This document shows positions 8,439-16,992 of a DNA stretch of 64,000 nt, piece by piece. Positions within the stretch are counted from its first letter, which is position 1; each line of letters begins with the position of its first letter. The stretch comes from G965197675 sp965197675 (GTDB lineage Bacteria; Chloroflexota; Dehalococcoidia; Plut-88900). The position numbers and the translations under genes were made by a program. A model generated the notes under the pieces. It was given only the letters and a program-made list of their open reading frames with translations, did no database searches and was not told the DNA's origin. Location of the stretch: the NCBI GenBank assembly GCA_965197675.1, contig OZ240221.1, forward strand, positions 2,818,204 to 2,882,203, written 5' to 3'.

Positions 8439-9152
8439 ATGGCAGATCCATCTGGAGCCGACCCTAAGCTGTCTACAGTGGATGAGCTAAACGAGTTAAC
8501 AGACACGGATGCTACTCTAAAGGAAAGTTCTGGCGTTCACAAAGCTCTAGCTCCCTGGTCTGCCCTCCGAGCGTATCTTAAAGAGCGGGGGGTTCGTGAC
8601 GAATATCTCGTCGCCGCTCTAGCTATTCTCATCATCGCCCTTAGCATCTGTTCCTTCCTCTTCCAAGACACTATCTTCGACGCCATCAGCCTCAACTCAC
8701 TGGGATATCTAGGCGTCTTCCTTATAACTCTCATAGGCAGTGCTACCATTTTTCTGCCGAGCGGAGGTGGAGCTGCGGTTATCCTAGCAGGTGCAGTCCT
8801 TAACCCCTTCTTAGTGGGACTCATAGCCGGGACAGGCGCCACATTGGGCGAGCTAACGGGATACGCTATCGGTTACCAAGGTGGCGGAGTAGTGGAGAGA
8901 TGGACTGGTGCATTCGCCAAGACCAAGCGGTGGATGGAGAAGCACGGAACCACTACTATATTCGTGCTGGCGATAGTTCCCAACCCCATCTTTGACGCCG
9001 CTGGGTTGGCGGCAGGAGCCATACGCTTCCCCCTAGGCCGATTCATAACCTTAGTATGGACGGGCAAGACTCTTCAAGCCATAGGCGGAGCTTTGATTGG
9101 CGCCATGGGCTCCGAGTGGCTGATCAATCTAGCCGAGAGTTTGCTCGATTAG
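8439..9152 (+). CDS. VTT-domain (TVP38/TMEM64/DedA-like) membrane protein
   Basis: 237-residue integral membrane protein. A polar N-terminus of about 60 residues is followed by TM segments near 63-80 and 90-110. The VTT core spans about residues 100-230: FLPSGGGAAVILAGAVLNP, GATLGELTGYAIGYQGGG with a conserved G-x3-G/E-x3-Y pattern, and IVPNPIFDAAGLAAGAIRFP, which replaces the family's P-x-P-F/D motif. Family members act in lipid scrambling or lipid-carrier transport and membrane homeostasis; the role here is unknown. ATG 8439 is preceded by a weak AAGG. A stand-alone transcription unit from the promoter at 8383. Confidence 0.85.
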   Translation: MADPSGADPKLSTVDELNELTDTDATLKESSGVHKALAPWSALRAYLKERGVRDEYLVAALAILIIALSICSFLFQDTIFDAISLNSLGYLGVFLITLIGSATIFLPSGGGAAVILAGAVLNPFLVGLIAGTGATLGELTGYAIGYQGGGVVERWTGAFAKTKRWMEKHGTTTIFVLAIVPNPIFDAAGLAAGAIRFPLGRFITLVWTGKTLQAIGGALIGAMGSEWLINLAESLLD

Positions 9153-9273
9153 AGGACTCCACGGCGTATACTATTCCCTCTCCCCTGCTGGACTTCCATC
9201 ACAAACGACAGTGCAGTATAATACGCCTCGCATCTACGTGGGGAAGCGGTAGCGCTTGCCTAAAGGAGGGGTT

Positions 9274-10671
9274 ATGGAGAGTGTGAAGATCGAGGAGCTA
9301 ACCGACGGCCAAAGTCTAGATGAGCTAACCAAGGACGCCGTAGAGCATCAATGGTTCCAGATGCAGCAGCTCAACGATGTGTCCGTGCCAGATGGTCTAA
9401 GGGTAATAGTTGACGGCGAGGGCATATATCTGAAGGACGCCGAGGGCAAACAATACATTGATGGCATATCCGGCCTGTGGGTCGTGGCCGTAGGGCATGG
9501 CAGAAAAGAGATCGCCGACGCAGTATACGAACAAAGCAAGAGGTTCACCTATGCCAACACCTACGTATATGGAAACGTTCCAGCCATCAAGCTGGCTTCT
9601 AAACTGGCGGAGATAACCCCTGGAGACCTGAACCGGGTGTTCTTCTCCAGCGGTGGCAGCGAGGCCGTGGAAACCGCCATCAAGATGGCTAGGCAGTATC
9701 ACGTGAACAGAGGCGATAGAGGCAGGTTCAAGGTGCTTGCCCGTCGTCTGTCCTATCACGGTTCCAGCATGGGATCCTTGAGTATCTCCCGTTCTCCCCT
9801 GGTAAAAGCCTGGCTCTTCGAGCCTCTAGCCCCCATCGGAAGGCACGTAGACCCCATATACTGCTATCGCTGTCCGTGGAACCTGGAGTACCCCACCTGT
9901 GGCATCCAATGCGCTAGAGAGTTCGAGAAATTAATCCAGTTCGAGAACCCGGAGACCATTTCCGCCATCATCGCCGAGCCTGTATCCATATCGGCTGGCA
10001 ACATAGTTCCTGTGCCAGAGTACTACCCAATGCTGCGAGAGATATGCGACAAATACGGAATCCTACTCATCGCCGACGAAGTCATCACAGGCTTCGGCAG
10101 GACCGGCAAGATGTTCGCCTGTGAGCACTTCGGAGTTACTCCCGACATCATGACGGTGGCGAAGGGCCTCAGCAGCGGCTATCAACCGCTTGCGGCTACC
10201 ATAGCCGGGGACAAAGTCGTCGAAGCCTTTCGGGGTGGAGACACGGAGACTTTTGGCCATGGCATCACTTTCGGTGGCCACCCAGTTGCCTGCGCTGCTG
10301 GCGTAGCCAACCTGGAGATCTTCGAGCGAGAGAACCTTGTGGAGAACTCGGCCAAGATGGGCCAGTACTTGCTCACACAGCTCCAGTCCCTCGCCGACGA
10401 GCATCCCGTGGTGGGAGACGTGCGAGGTATCGGCCTCCTCTGTGGCATGGAGCTCGTCAGAGACCGCAGCACCAAGGAACGCTTCCCCAAGGACGTCAAG
10501 ATAGGATCTCGCCTGGTCAAGAAGCTGGAGAGTTTGGGGCTTATCACCAGAGCCGCAGACACGGTCTATCTGGCTCCCCCCCTGATCATCAACAAAGAGC
10601 AGATAGACGACATGGTGAACATCATGGACCAGGGTCTCAACTGGGTGGACCAAGAGGCAAGCAAACTGTAG
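9274..10671 (+). CDS. Class III PLP-dependent aminotransferase
   Basis: 465-residue fold-type I aminotransferase (ornithine / omega-amino acid family). The start is ATG 9274 because TAAAGGAGGGG lies 3-5 nt upstream; an earlier in-frame TTG (9256) would bury this site. GGSEAVETAIKMARQYH (about 125) is the PLP-phosphate region, LLIADEVITGFGRTGKMF (about 263) carries the PLP-N1 Asp, and K297 in MTVAKGLSSGYQPLAA is the Schiff-base lysine. The GHGITFGGHPVACAAG motif is present. A Cys-rich insertion, YCYRCPWNLEYPTCGIQC, near residue 200 is also found in taurine/putrescine/beta-alanine-pyruvate-like enzymes. Amino donor not determinable. A TATAAT at about 9216 may be its -10. Confidence 0.92.
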   Translation: MESVKIEELTDGQSLDELTKDAVEHQWFQMQQLNDVSVPDGLRVIVDGEGIYLKDAEGKQYIDGISGLWVVAVGHGRKEIADAVYEQSKRFTYANTYVYGNVPAIKLASKLAEITPGDLNRVFFSSGGSEAVETAIKMARQYHVNRGDRGRFKVLARRLSYHGSSMGSLSISRSPLVKAWLFEPLAPIGRHVDPIYCYRCPWNLEYPTCGIQCAREFEKLIQFENPETISAIIAEPVSISAGNIVPVPEYYPMLREICDKYGILLIADEVITGFGRTGKMFACEHFGVTPDIMTVAKGLSSGYQPLAATIAGDKVVEAFRGGDTETFGHGITFGGHPVACAAGVANLEIFERENLVENSAKMGQYLLTQLQSLADEHPVVGDVRGIGLLCGMELVRDRSTKERFPKDVKIGSRLVKKLESLGLITRAADTVYLAPPLIINKEQIDDMVNIMDQGLNWVDQEASKL

Positions 10672-10751
10672 CTGTGACACCCCGAACTCTTTGCCCTCTC
10701 ACGACTTTTGGTACTGGCTGACGGCCTCCCTTGGGGTAAGCATATTGATGC

Positions 10752-11003
10752 TCACGTGAGGGTACAGGGTGTTGCCTGCCTGCTGCAGACTAGCTTATTC
10801 TTACACTGCTTGGCAGACAAGAGACAGTTCCACCGCTGGAAGATCCGGCGGCTAATGCCATGGTGGCGACAGGTGAGGGCTGCTTTGCTCCCATGACCTT
10901 GGCAGTAGTCTAACCACTTTAGTCTCCGTCGACCTTCTCTGCTCAACTGGTGATGTCAGTCTAACCTCTCTGATCCTCGATATCCTACTCTGACTATCCT
11001 CAT
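10752..11003 (-). pseudogene. IS transposase left-end remnant A (IS3/IS481-like, HTH part)
   Basis: On the minus strand, ATG at 11003 opens MRIVRVGYRGSERLD, then an in-frame TGA where a Trp codon is expected, then HHQLSREGRRRLKWLDYC and an HTH-like LTCRHHGISRRIFQRWN ending near 10827. After this no catalytic DDE part follows. The same N-terminal peptide occurs at 28841 on the plus strand, so both are left ends of one IS family. The rest of the 10672-11101 gap shows nothing else. Confidence 0.7.
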
Positions 11004-11101
11004 GATGACACTATCCTACGTGTCACCCATCACTCTGAACTAGATCGAGAGATTGACATCTCCGACGGGGTAACACTAGAATGCCGATGGGGAGGAGACT
11101 C

Positions 11102-12352
11102 ATGTCTGACAAGTTTTATCCGGGTTTCGTCAACGCGCATACGCACAGCCACTGTATGCCATGGAAAGGGACCATGGGCTCGATGCCGCTGGAGGAGTTC
11201 ATGGCCTACAGAGCCAGCCTCATATTGGGCCACATGACTCGAGAAGAGCAGGTTGCCTGCGCTCTTGCGGCGGGGATAGAAAACCTCAATGCGGGTAACA
11301 TCGGCATCATCGATCACGTCAATATCCAGCTATCCAAGGATCACGTATACGCTGTGGCGGAAGCTTACGAGTCATTGGGTATGAGGGCATGGGTGCTGCC
11401 GGACTTGGCCGACCTACCCACCTTCCCTACTCGAGAGGCCTACCCAGACTATCCCAAGGCCATTCCCGCCGGAGAGTTCCCAGAAGAAGCAAAGGAGCTC
11501 GTAATCGGCGGCCCCTTCAAAGAACGGCTAGAAGCCATGCGAGAAATCATCCAGGATTGGAAAGGCCATCGGGTGCACGTAGGCTTCGCCCTCAGCAACC
11601 CCATAGCCTGCAGTGATCAGCTTCTACAGGCCGCATCCGAGGTGATCAAAGAGCTGGACTGTCCTCTGGAGGTCCACGCTGAAGAGTCCCCCACAGAAAG
11701 AGAAATATCTATCACCCAGTGGGGAATGAGTGGGATCGAGCGTTTGGAGAATTTCGGACTCCTCTCTTCAAAAACCATAGCCGCCCACTGTGTTCAGGCC
11801 AGCGACGTTGATATCTCCCTCATGGGTAGAAGAGGTGTATCCGTCTCTCACAATCCGGTAAGCAACATGAAGCTGCAGGTGGGGGTTGCTCCTGTTGGAA
11901 GCATGCTGAAAAACGGGGTTAATGTTTGCCTGGGTACTGACGGAGCCGCCTGTGCCGACGATCAGAGCCTTTTCCCGGCAATACGTTTTGCTTCTGGCCT
12001 GGCTCGCTTGAACGGGATACAAGACGTAAGCGATTCCATCGAGGAGCAGGTGATGGAGCTGGCCACCACCAGAGGCCATCGGCTTTCATTCCCTGAATCC
12101 ATAACCAACGACAGGGTTGAATATGACCAGCCCGTCGACGCTGTACGGCTGGCCTGGACAGACATGTCTTCACATATCCGCGAGATTCACGTCGACGGCA
12201 AACCCATTCTCGAAAAGGCTCGGTCAACGGTAAAGGAACTAGGAGCTCTCGAAACCTTGGCCTCGTTGGCCGAGAAAGCCGCTCAGCCAGAGCGACAGGC
12301 AATGGTCAAAAGATGCCTCCCCCTACTAAGAAGATACGCTATCGCCAAGTAA
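11102..12352 (+). CDS. Amidohydrolase-superfamily metal-dependent hydrolase (deaminase-like)
   Basis: 416-residue protein of the AtzA/TrzN/guanine-deaminase type amidohydrolases. Metal ligands are visible: the HxH pair in NAHTHSH (H13, H15), a His in EVHAEES (about 192), a His in IAAHC (about 229), and the Asp of LGTDGAA (about 280), together with SHNPVSNMKL. ATG 11102 follows GGGGAGGAG. The N-terminus begins directly at PGFVNAHTHSH, so the usual beta-sandwich strands of about 50 residues before the barrel are absent; upstream in-frame DNA back to the stop at 11054 does not supply them. The C-terminal region is divergent, with no LEPGKDADLV-like motif. Substrate unknown, activity uncertain. 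Confidence 0.85.
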   Translation: MSDKFYPGFVNAHTHSHCMPWKGTMGSMPLEEFMAYRASLILGHMTREEQVACALAAGIENLNAGNIGIIDHVNIQLSKDHVYAVAEAYESLGMRAWVLPDLADLPTFPTREAYPDYPKAIPAGEFPEEAKELVIGGPFKERLEAMREIIQDWKGHRVHVGFALSNPIACSDQLLQAASEVIKELDCPLEVHAEESPTEREISITQWGMSGIERLENFGLLSSKTIAAHCVQASDVDISLMGRRGVSVSHNPVSNMKLQVGVAPVGSMLKNGVNVCLGTDGAACADDQSLFPAIRFASGLARLNGIQDVSDSIEEQVMELATTRGHRLSFPESITNDRVEYDQPVDAVRLAWTDMSSHIREIHVDGKPILEKARSTVKELGALETLASLAEKAAQPERQAMVKRCLPLLRRYAIAK

Positions 12353-12499
12353 GTTGCGCTTTCTTAGTGCGTGATCTTATCCGCACCTTCCTTTTCGCTG
12401 GTGTCAAAGAGTTGAAGGCGGAAGGTCGCAGCCATATACTGAAGTCAGAATCAGCTCTAAGCGGCCGATTATCCTTTTGAATCGGAAAGGAGTGGGAGG

Positions 12500-12754
12500 A
12501 TGCCTGAGGAGGAGATAGGAGAAGTCACTGATTTCTTCGCACGACCAGTTGTGGCAGGAATAGATCTTATTGCGCCCATTAGTGTTGGAGATACTGTCCA
12601 CATCAAAGGACACACTACCGACTTAGAACTTACCGTCCAGTCTATGCAGGTTGACAACGCGGATGTCACCGACGCATCAGCAAGCCAGAAGGTCGGAATA
12701 AAGGTTCCGGACAGGGTCAGAAGGGGCGATAAGGTCTTCAAAGTGCTCCCCTAA
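12500..12754 (+). CDS. Small EF-Tu domain-2-like protein (translation elongation factor-like)
   Basis: 84-residue beta-barrel-type protein resembling domain 2 of translational GTPases: IGEVTDFFARPVVAGIDL, then VGDTVHIKGHTTDLELTV, SMQVDNADV and VGIKVPDRVRRGDKVFKV. It has no GTPase domain. Stand-alone proteins of this type are common in Dehalococcoidia and archaea and are annotated as elongation-factor-like; function not established. A strong Shine-Dalgarno (GGAGTGGGAGG) precedes ATG 12500. Confidence 0.85.
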   Translation: MPEEEIGEVTDFFARPVVAGIDLIAPISVGDTVHIKGHTTDLELTVQSMQVDNADVTDASASQKVGIKVPDRVRRGDKVFKVLP

Positions 12755-12979
12755 GCCAGCGTCTATTGGGGGAACTTAGACTCTCTGGTCTACAGCACCT
12801 TCAGCTATCCCACATTGCCAAGTGTTACAGTATTGCAGCCCAGGACGTCTTCAGCAGCCCGGGCTAGGAACTCCCCTTTCATGGATACATCATTACTCCT
12901 CAGAGAGAGGGTAATCTTTTTCTGATCGATCGCATCCAATACGAGATAGGGGGAGCCAGAACATTGCCATTGCTCAGAG

Positions 12980-14020
12980 ATGAGAAAGCTTCTTACTAAA
13001 ACTGTTCCACTGCTCATCCTGCTCGTATTTGCGGTGGCGACCTCTGCGTGTGGTCGGGCTGCGACATCTTCTCCATCAGCTCCTGCAGGTCCATTGGAAG
13101 ATACGCCCGAATCTACCTTCACCCTGCCGCCACAGGAACCCCATCCATTCATGAGTGAGATCAGACAGCTCTTAGTTAGAGATGCTATCCCCCCTATTTA
13201 CGAGCCTCAGTTTCTATCTGCAGAAGAGGCCGGCATTCTCGACAATCAGCTGATCATAGGAGTAGAGATAAACGGGGATAGCAGAGCATATCCTATTCTA
13301 ACCCTGCGCTGGCGGGAGATGGTGAACGATACTGTCGGAGGCGTTCCCATTCTGGTCACTTGGTGACCCCTCTGCTTTTCCGGTCTGGTGCATGACCGGC
13401 GGGTAAACGGCGAAGCTCTCGTCTTCGGCAATCAAGGGGCTTTGATCAGGGACAACATGACCTGGTGGGACCACGAGACGGAGAGCTTGTGGGTGCAGCT
13501 ATCCGGTGAGGCCGTCGATGGGCCTCTAAGGGGGAGTAAGCTAAACCTGCTACCCATGAGCATAACACCCTGGAAGACCTGGACGGCACAACACCCCGAT
13601 ACCCTGGTCCTCGATGCCGGGGGAAGATTCAGCTTCCAACCTGACGGCGCCTCTTACTCTGGATTCGTTATAGGGATCACGTTGGGTGATCATGCCAAGG
13701 CGTACCCCTTCGACGTCGCCAGCGAAAAAAGGGTCATAAACGATTGGATAGGCGACAATCCCATCCTGGTATATGCAGACCCCGACACCCGGGGTATCTA
13801 TAGCTACCTTCGCAAGGCCAACGATGAAATCCTGACCTTCGAGATGCGAGAGGGCCGGCTAGTCGATATCGAGACCGGCAGTGTCTGGGAACCCAGCAGG
13901 GGCTTTGCTAAAGAGGGCGAGTTAGAGGAACAGGTACTACTGGAGATACCCTACCTTACGGCCTTCCCCTGGTCGTGGCTGGACTTCAACCCAGGCAGCG
14001 AGATTTACGGGCAGGGTTAG
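12980..14020 (+). CDS. DUF3179 lipoprotein, candidate selenoprotein (Sec at residue 129 via TGA 13364-13366)
   Basis: 346-residue protein if the in-frame TGA at 13364-13366 is read as Sec. The N-terminus is a lipoprotein signal peptide: KLLTK, a hydrophobic stretch to about residue 22, then lipobox TSAC with Cys24. The DUF3179 domain follows: YPILTLRWREMVNDTVGGVP, then VTW-U-PLC where family members have VTYCPLC, then VHDRRVNGEALVFG and WWDHETESLWVQLSGEAVDG. Sequence before and after the TGA is in the same frame and both halves are well conserved, arguing against decay. A hairpin matching a bacterial SECIS follows at 13380-13399. The result would be a Sec-x-x-Cys redox-like motif outside the membrane. 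Function of DUF3179 is unknown. Its 3' end overlaps the convergent dehydrogenase by 4 nt. Confidence 0.8.
13364..13403 (+). promoter_or_regulatory. Putative bacterial SECIS element
   Basis: After TGA (13364-13366), 13 nt lead to a perfect 6-bp stem, CCGGTC (13380-13385) with GACCGG (13394-13399), closing an 8-nt loop, TGGTGCAT. The loop Gs lie 21-22 nt after the UGA; in E. coli fdhF the loop GGU sits 19-20 nt after. CCCC at 13367-13370 could add a lower stem with GGG at 13401-13403. Confidence 0.75.
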
Positions 14021-15099
14021 TCGAAGACGATGACGCTGCGGGTCACGTGAGCCTCTTTCATATCCTCGAAGGCTTGGTTCACCTGCTCTAGCATGATCCT
14101 CTTCGTCACCATCTCATCCAGCTTCAGTCTGCCTTGCAGATAGAACTGGACATAGCGCGGCATATCGATTCGGAACCTGTTGGACCCCATCTCGCTCCCC
14201 TGGATACGCTTTTCGTCCAAGAAGGATGGACCGTCCAACTCTATTTCCACTCCCTCGGGAATCATTCCGATGACGGTGGCTACACCTGCACTATCCAGGA
14301 TCTCAAATGCCTGCTCTGCTGTCTGCTTCGTGCCGATGGCCTCGAAAGAGTAGTTGACGCCTGTGCCGGTCAGACGGCGCACCTTTTCCACCACATCTCC
14401 TGTGGAGGCATCTACTACATCAGTGGCGCCAAGCTCGCGGGCGATACCCAGCTTTGTCTCTACCGAATCTATGGCTATGATTCGTCCAGCGCCACCAATT
14501 CTCGCCCCCTGTATGCAGCTCAGTCCAACGCCGCCGCATCCAATGACGGCGACAGTGCTGCCAGGCTCTATCTTGGCCGTATTCAGGGCGGCTCCAACGC
14601 CGGTAGTAACCCCACACCCTATCAGAGCAAGAACCTCCATTGGTACATCTTCGGTGATCTTGACTACGGCATTCTCGTGCACCAGCATCTGCTCGGCAAA
14701 AGAGCCTATCTCCGCGAACTGATTGATGCGCTCTCCGTTCCTGCTCAGCCGAGGAGGCTCGTTGGGGCCTCTCACCACGTCGGTGCGCCTGCAAAGGTTT
14801 GGATGGCCGCTGAGACATTTATCGCAATGGCCGCAGAACACCGAGAGACATACGATCACCTTATCTCCTGGCTTCACATAGGAGACCTGTTGTCCAACGG
14901 CTTCCACAGTACCAGCGGGTTCGTGGCCCAATAGTAGTGGAAGATCGGGTTTGTATTTCCCTTCTACGTAGTGGAGGTCGCTGTGGCAAACGCCTGTGGC
15001 GCCCGTCCGAATGAGCACTTCTCGAGGTGCCGGGTCATCCGTTTGAATATCCTCGATCTGAAGAGGCGTGTTCACCTCTCGCAGCACCGCCGCTTTCAT
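14017..15099 (-). CDS. Zinc-dependent alcohol dehydrogenase (MDR family, class III-like)
   Basis: 360-residue medium-chain dehydrogenase. Catalytic Zn ligands: C38 (GVCHSDLHY), H59 (LLGHEPAG) and a Cys near 163 (IGCGVTTG). Structural Zn site: C89, C92, C95 and C103. The NAD-binding motif GCGGVGLSCIQGA is near 186, followed by IAIDSVETKLGIARELGATDVVDAS. A class III/FrmA-like enzyme oxidising an alcohol or aldehyde adduct; substrate unknown. It has its own promoter (15172-15200) and Shine-Dalgarno (GGGGAGG), so it is not a suf gene although codirectional with the suf operon. Confidence 0.9.
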   Translation of the reverse strand: MKAAVLREVNTPLQIEDIQTDDPAPREVLIRTGATGVCHSDLHYVEGKYKPDLPLLLGHEPAGTVEAVGQQVSYVKPGDKVIVCLSVFCGHCDKCLSGHPNLCRRTDVVRGPNEPPRLSRNGERINQFAEIGSFAEQMLVHENAVVKITEDVPMEVLALIGCGVTTGVGAALNTAKIEPGSTVAVIGCGGVGLSCIQGARIGGAGRIIAIDSVETKLGIARELGATDVVDASTGDVVEKVRRLTGTGVNYSFEAIGTKQTAEQAFEILDSAGVATVIGMIPEGVEIELDGPSFLDEKRIQGSEMGSNRFRIDMPRYVQFYLQGRLKLDEMVTKRIMLEQVNQAFEDMKEAHVTRSVIVFD

Positions 15100-15171
15100 A
15101 AGATACCTCCCCCCAAAGATTGACTGGGTAAAGACGACTATACAAGCACAGAACTTGGGGTATCAGGCGTG

Positions 15172-15200
15172 AGTATAGCCTTGTAGATTTGGGGAGTCAA
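15172..15200 (-). promoter_or_regulatory. Putative promoter of the alcohol dehydrogenase gene
   Basis: Minus strand TTGACT (15195-15200) and TATACT (15172-15177), 17-bp spacer, about 70 bp before the ATG. Confidence 0.65.
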
Positions 15201-15259
15201 CAGCGAGTCGGAACTTAATCAGAGGGAGGGGGAAATATGCTGAGCAATGATCAATACGT

Positions 15260-15712
15260 CTACTCGGTAGAGACGGTCTCATCAGAGCCTTTTAGGGCAG
15301 CTCGGAGGGTGTGCCACGCTAGGATGGCACACTTGACCCTGGATGGGAACTCGCTGACACCGGACAGTACGCCAATCTTGCCCAGCTGCTCCATGGCGTC
15401 CGTCTGGCGCATCTCACCGGTGACGGCATCGTGAAACCCGTCGAACATCTCCTCCGCCTCTTCGACCTGCTTACCCTTAAGTGCATCGGTCATCATAGAA
15501 GCGGACGCCTTGGCAATGGCGCAGCCCATTCCCTCGAAGCTGATGTTCTCAATAACGCCATCTTCAACCCTCAGATCGACGCGAATCTTGTCCCCGCAAA
15601 GGGGATTGTATCCTTCGACAGTGCGATTGGCATTGGCCAGACGGCCAAAGTTACGAGGCCTCTTGTTATGGTCAAGAACGGTCTGTTGGTACAAGTCTCC
15701 GACATCGGACAT
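15260..15712 (-). CDS. sufU: SufU-type Fe-S assembly scaffold / sulfur acceptor
   Basis: 150-residue NifU/IscU-like protein. Zn/Fe-S ligands C39 (PLCGD), D41, C64 (GCAIAKAS) and C128 (VKCA) are all present. The spacing between the second and third Cys is longer than in IscU, as in SufU of Gram-positives, where the protein accepts persulfide from SufS. Last gene of sufBCDSU; its ATG overlaps the sufS stop by one base (TAATG). Confidence 0.93.
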   Translation of the reverse strand: MSDVGDLYQQTVLDHNKRPRNFGRLANANRTVEGYNPLCGDKIRVDLRVEDGVIENISFEGMGCAIAKASASMMTDALKGKQVEEAEEMFDGFHDAVTGEMRQTDAMEQLGKIGVLSGVSEFPSRVKCAILAWHTLRAALKGSDETVSTE

Positions 15713-16989
15713 TAATGAAATACCTCTATAACTTTGTACAACGCCTTCACCAGAGCGTCAATGTCAGACTTAGTATTGTAAAAGGCCAGCGATGCCCTGG
15801 ACGTAGCCGCCACACCGAAGTGCTGCATGACAGGCTGGGCACAGTGATGGCCCGTGCGTATGGCTACTCCCTCTCGATCCAGGACGGTGCCGACATCGTG
15901 AGCATGTACTTCATCCACTATGAAGGACAGCACGGCAGCCTTTTCTCTGGCCGTCCCAATTAGACGCAGGCGCTCCACGGATGACAATGCCTCGGTGGCG
16001 TACGACAGCAGCTCATGCTCGTATCCTGAAATGCGCTCCAGCCCTATCCGACTCACATACTCCAGTGCAGCCCTCAGCCCAATGACTCCCGCGATATTGG
16101 GCGTGCCCGCCTCGAATTTGTAGGGGAGGTCATTATAAATAGTCTTTTCCAGCGTCACCGACTTAATCATGTCACCGCCGCCCTGGAAAGGAGGCATAGA
16201 ATCCAGGTACTCGGCCTTTCCGTAGAGGACGCCGGTCCCCGTAGGTCCGAAGACCTTGTGGCCCGAAAACACATAGAAATCACAATCCAACTCTCGCACG
16301 TCCACCGACCCATGAGGGACCGCTTGGGCACCGTCCACCAGCACAGGCACACCCTTGCTATGGGCCATCTCTATAATGGTCTTGACCGGGTTGATGGTGC
16401 CCAAAGCGTTGGACACGTGAGCTATGGAGACCAGTTTGGTCCTGGGGCCCAGCAGCCGCTCATACTCGTACAACTGGAGTTCTCCATCATCGTTGAAGGG
16501 GATGACCTTTAACTTCGCCTTCTTCTCCTCGCAAAGTATCTGCCAGGGCACGATGTTGGAGTGGTGCTCCATCTCCGAAATAATGATCTCATCACCCTCG
16601 TCGACAAAAGCATTCCCGAAGCTGTTGGAGATCAGGTTTATCCCTTCGGTTGTGCCGCGAACGAATACGATCTCCTGCTGGCCGGAAGCATTGAGGAAGC
16701 CGCAAATGTACTTTCGAGCGCCCTCATAGGCCTCTGTCGCCTGCTCGCTAAGCCGGTGCACTCCCCTGTGGACATTGGAGTTGTACGAGCTGTAGTAATG
16801 CGCAATGGCATCGATGACCTCTTTCGGCTTTTGACTGGTGGCGGCGTTATCCAGGTATACCAGAGGATTGCCATGCACCCGCTGCTTGAGGACTGGAAAG
16901 TCTTCTCTGAGACTCTCCACCTCCCTCTCGCTGAGGGGGCTGCCCGTCACATTGATGGTCTTGGAGCCCGCTATACTAGCCATGGTCAA
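15712..16989 (-). CDS. sufS: Cysteine desulfurase SufS
   Basis: 425-residue fold-type I PLP enzyme releasing sulfur from cysteine for Fe-S assembly. YLDNAATSQKP (about 45), EMEHHSNIVPWQ (about 140), PLP lysine K245 in FSGHKVFGPTGTGVLYGK, and active-site Cys C383 in RTGHHCAQP identify a group II (SufS/CsdA) desulfurase. Normal length apart from a short N-terminal extension of about 18 residues. Gap to sufD is 3 nt, so the genes are translationally coupled. Confidence 0.96.
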   Translation of the reverse strand: MTMASIAGSKTINVTGSPLSEREVESLREDFPVLKQRVHGNPLVYLDNAATSQKPKEVIDAIAHYYSSYNSNVHRGVHRLSEQATEAYEGARKYICGFLNASGQQEIVFVRGTTEGINLISNSFGNAFVDEGDEIIISEMEHHSNIVPWQILCEEKKAKLKVIPFNDDGELQLYEYERLLGPRTKLVSIAHVSNALGTINPVKTIIEMAHSKGVPVLVDGAQAVPHGSVDVRELDCDFYVFSGHKVFGPTGTGVLYGKAEYLDSMPPFQGGGDMIKSVTLEKTIYNDLPYKFEAGTPNIAGVIGLRAALEYVSRIGLERISGYEHELLSYATEALSSVERLRLIGTAREKAAVLSFIVDEVHAHDVGTVLDREGVAIRTGHHCAQPVMQHFGVAATSRASLAFYNTKSDIDALVKALYKVIEVFH

Positions 16990-16992
16990 TTC

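Noticed and set aside
10063..10680. 205-codon open frame on the minus strand
   Set aside because: Antisense to the aminotransferase catalytic region; composition artefact.
12805..12960. Minus-strand frame encoding a protein-like stretch LVLDAIDQKKITLSLRSND
   Set aside because: Looks partly coding but has no identifiable family or ribosome site and runs into the DUF3179 gene; possibly a gene fragment, not supportable.
13364..13366. In-frame TGA splitting the DUF3179 gene as evidence of a pseudogene
   Set aside because: Both halves are conserved and in one frame, the TGA falls on a conserved Cys, and a SECIS-like hairpin follows; recoding explains it better than decay.
14134..14934. 266-codon open frame on the plus strand
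   Set aside because: Antisense shadow of the zinc alcohol dehydrogenase, whose Zn and NAD motifs are clear.
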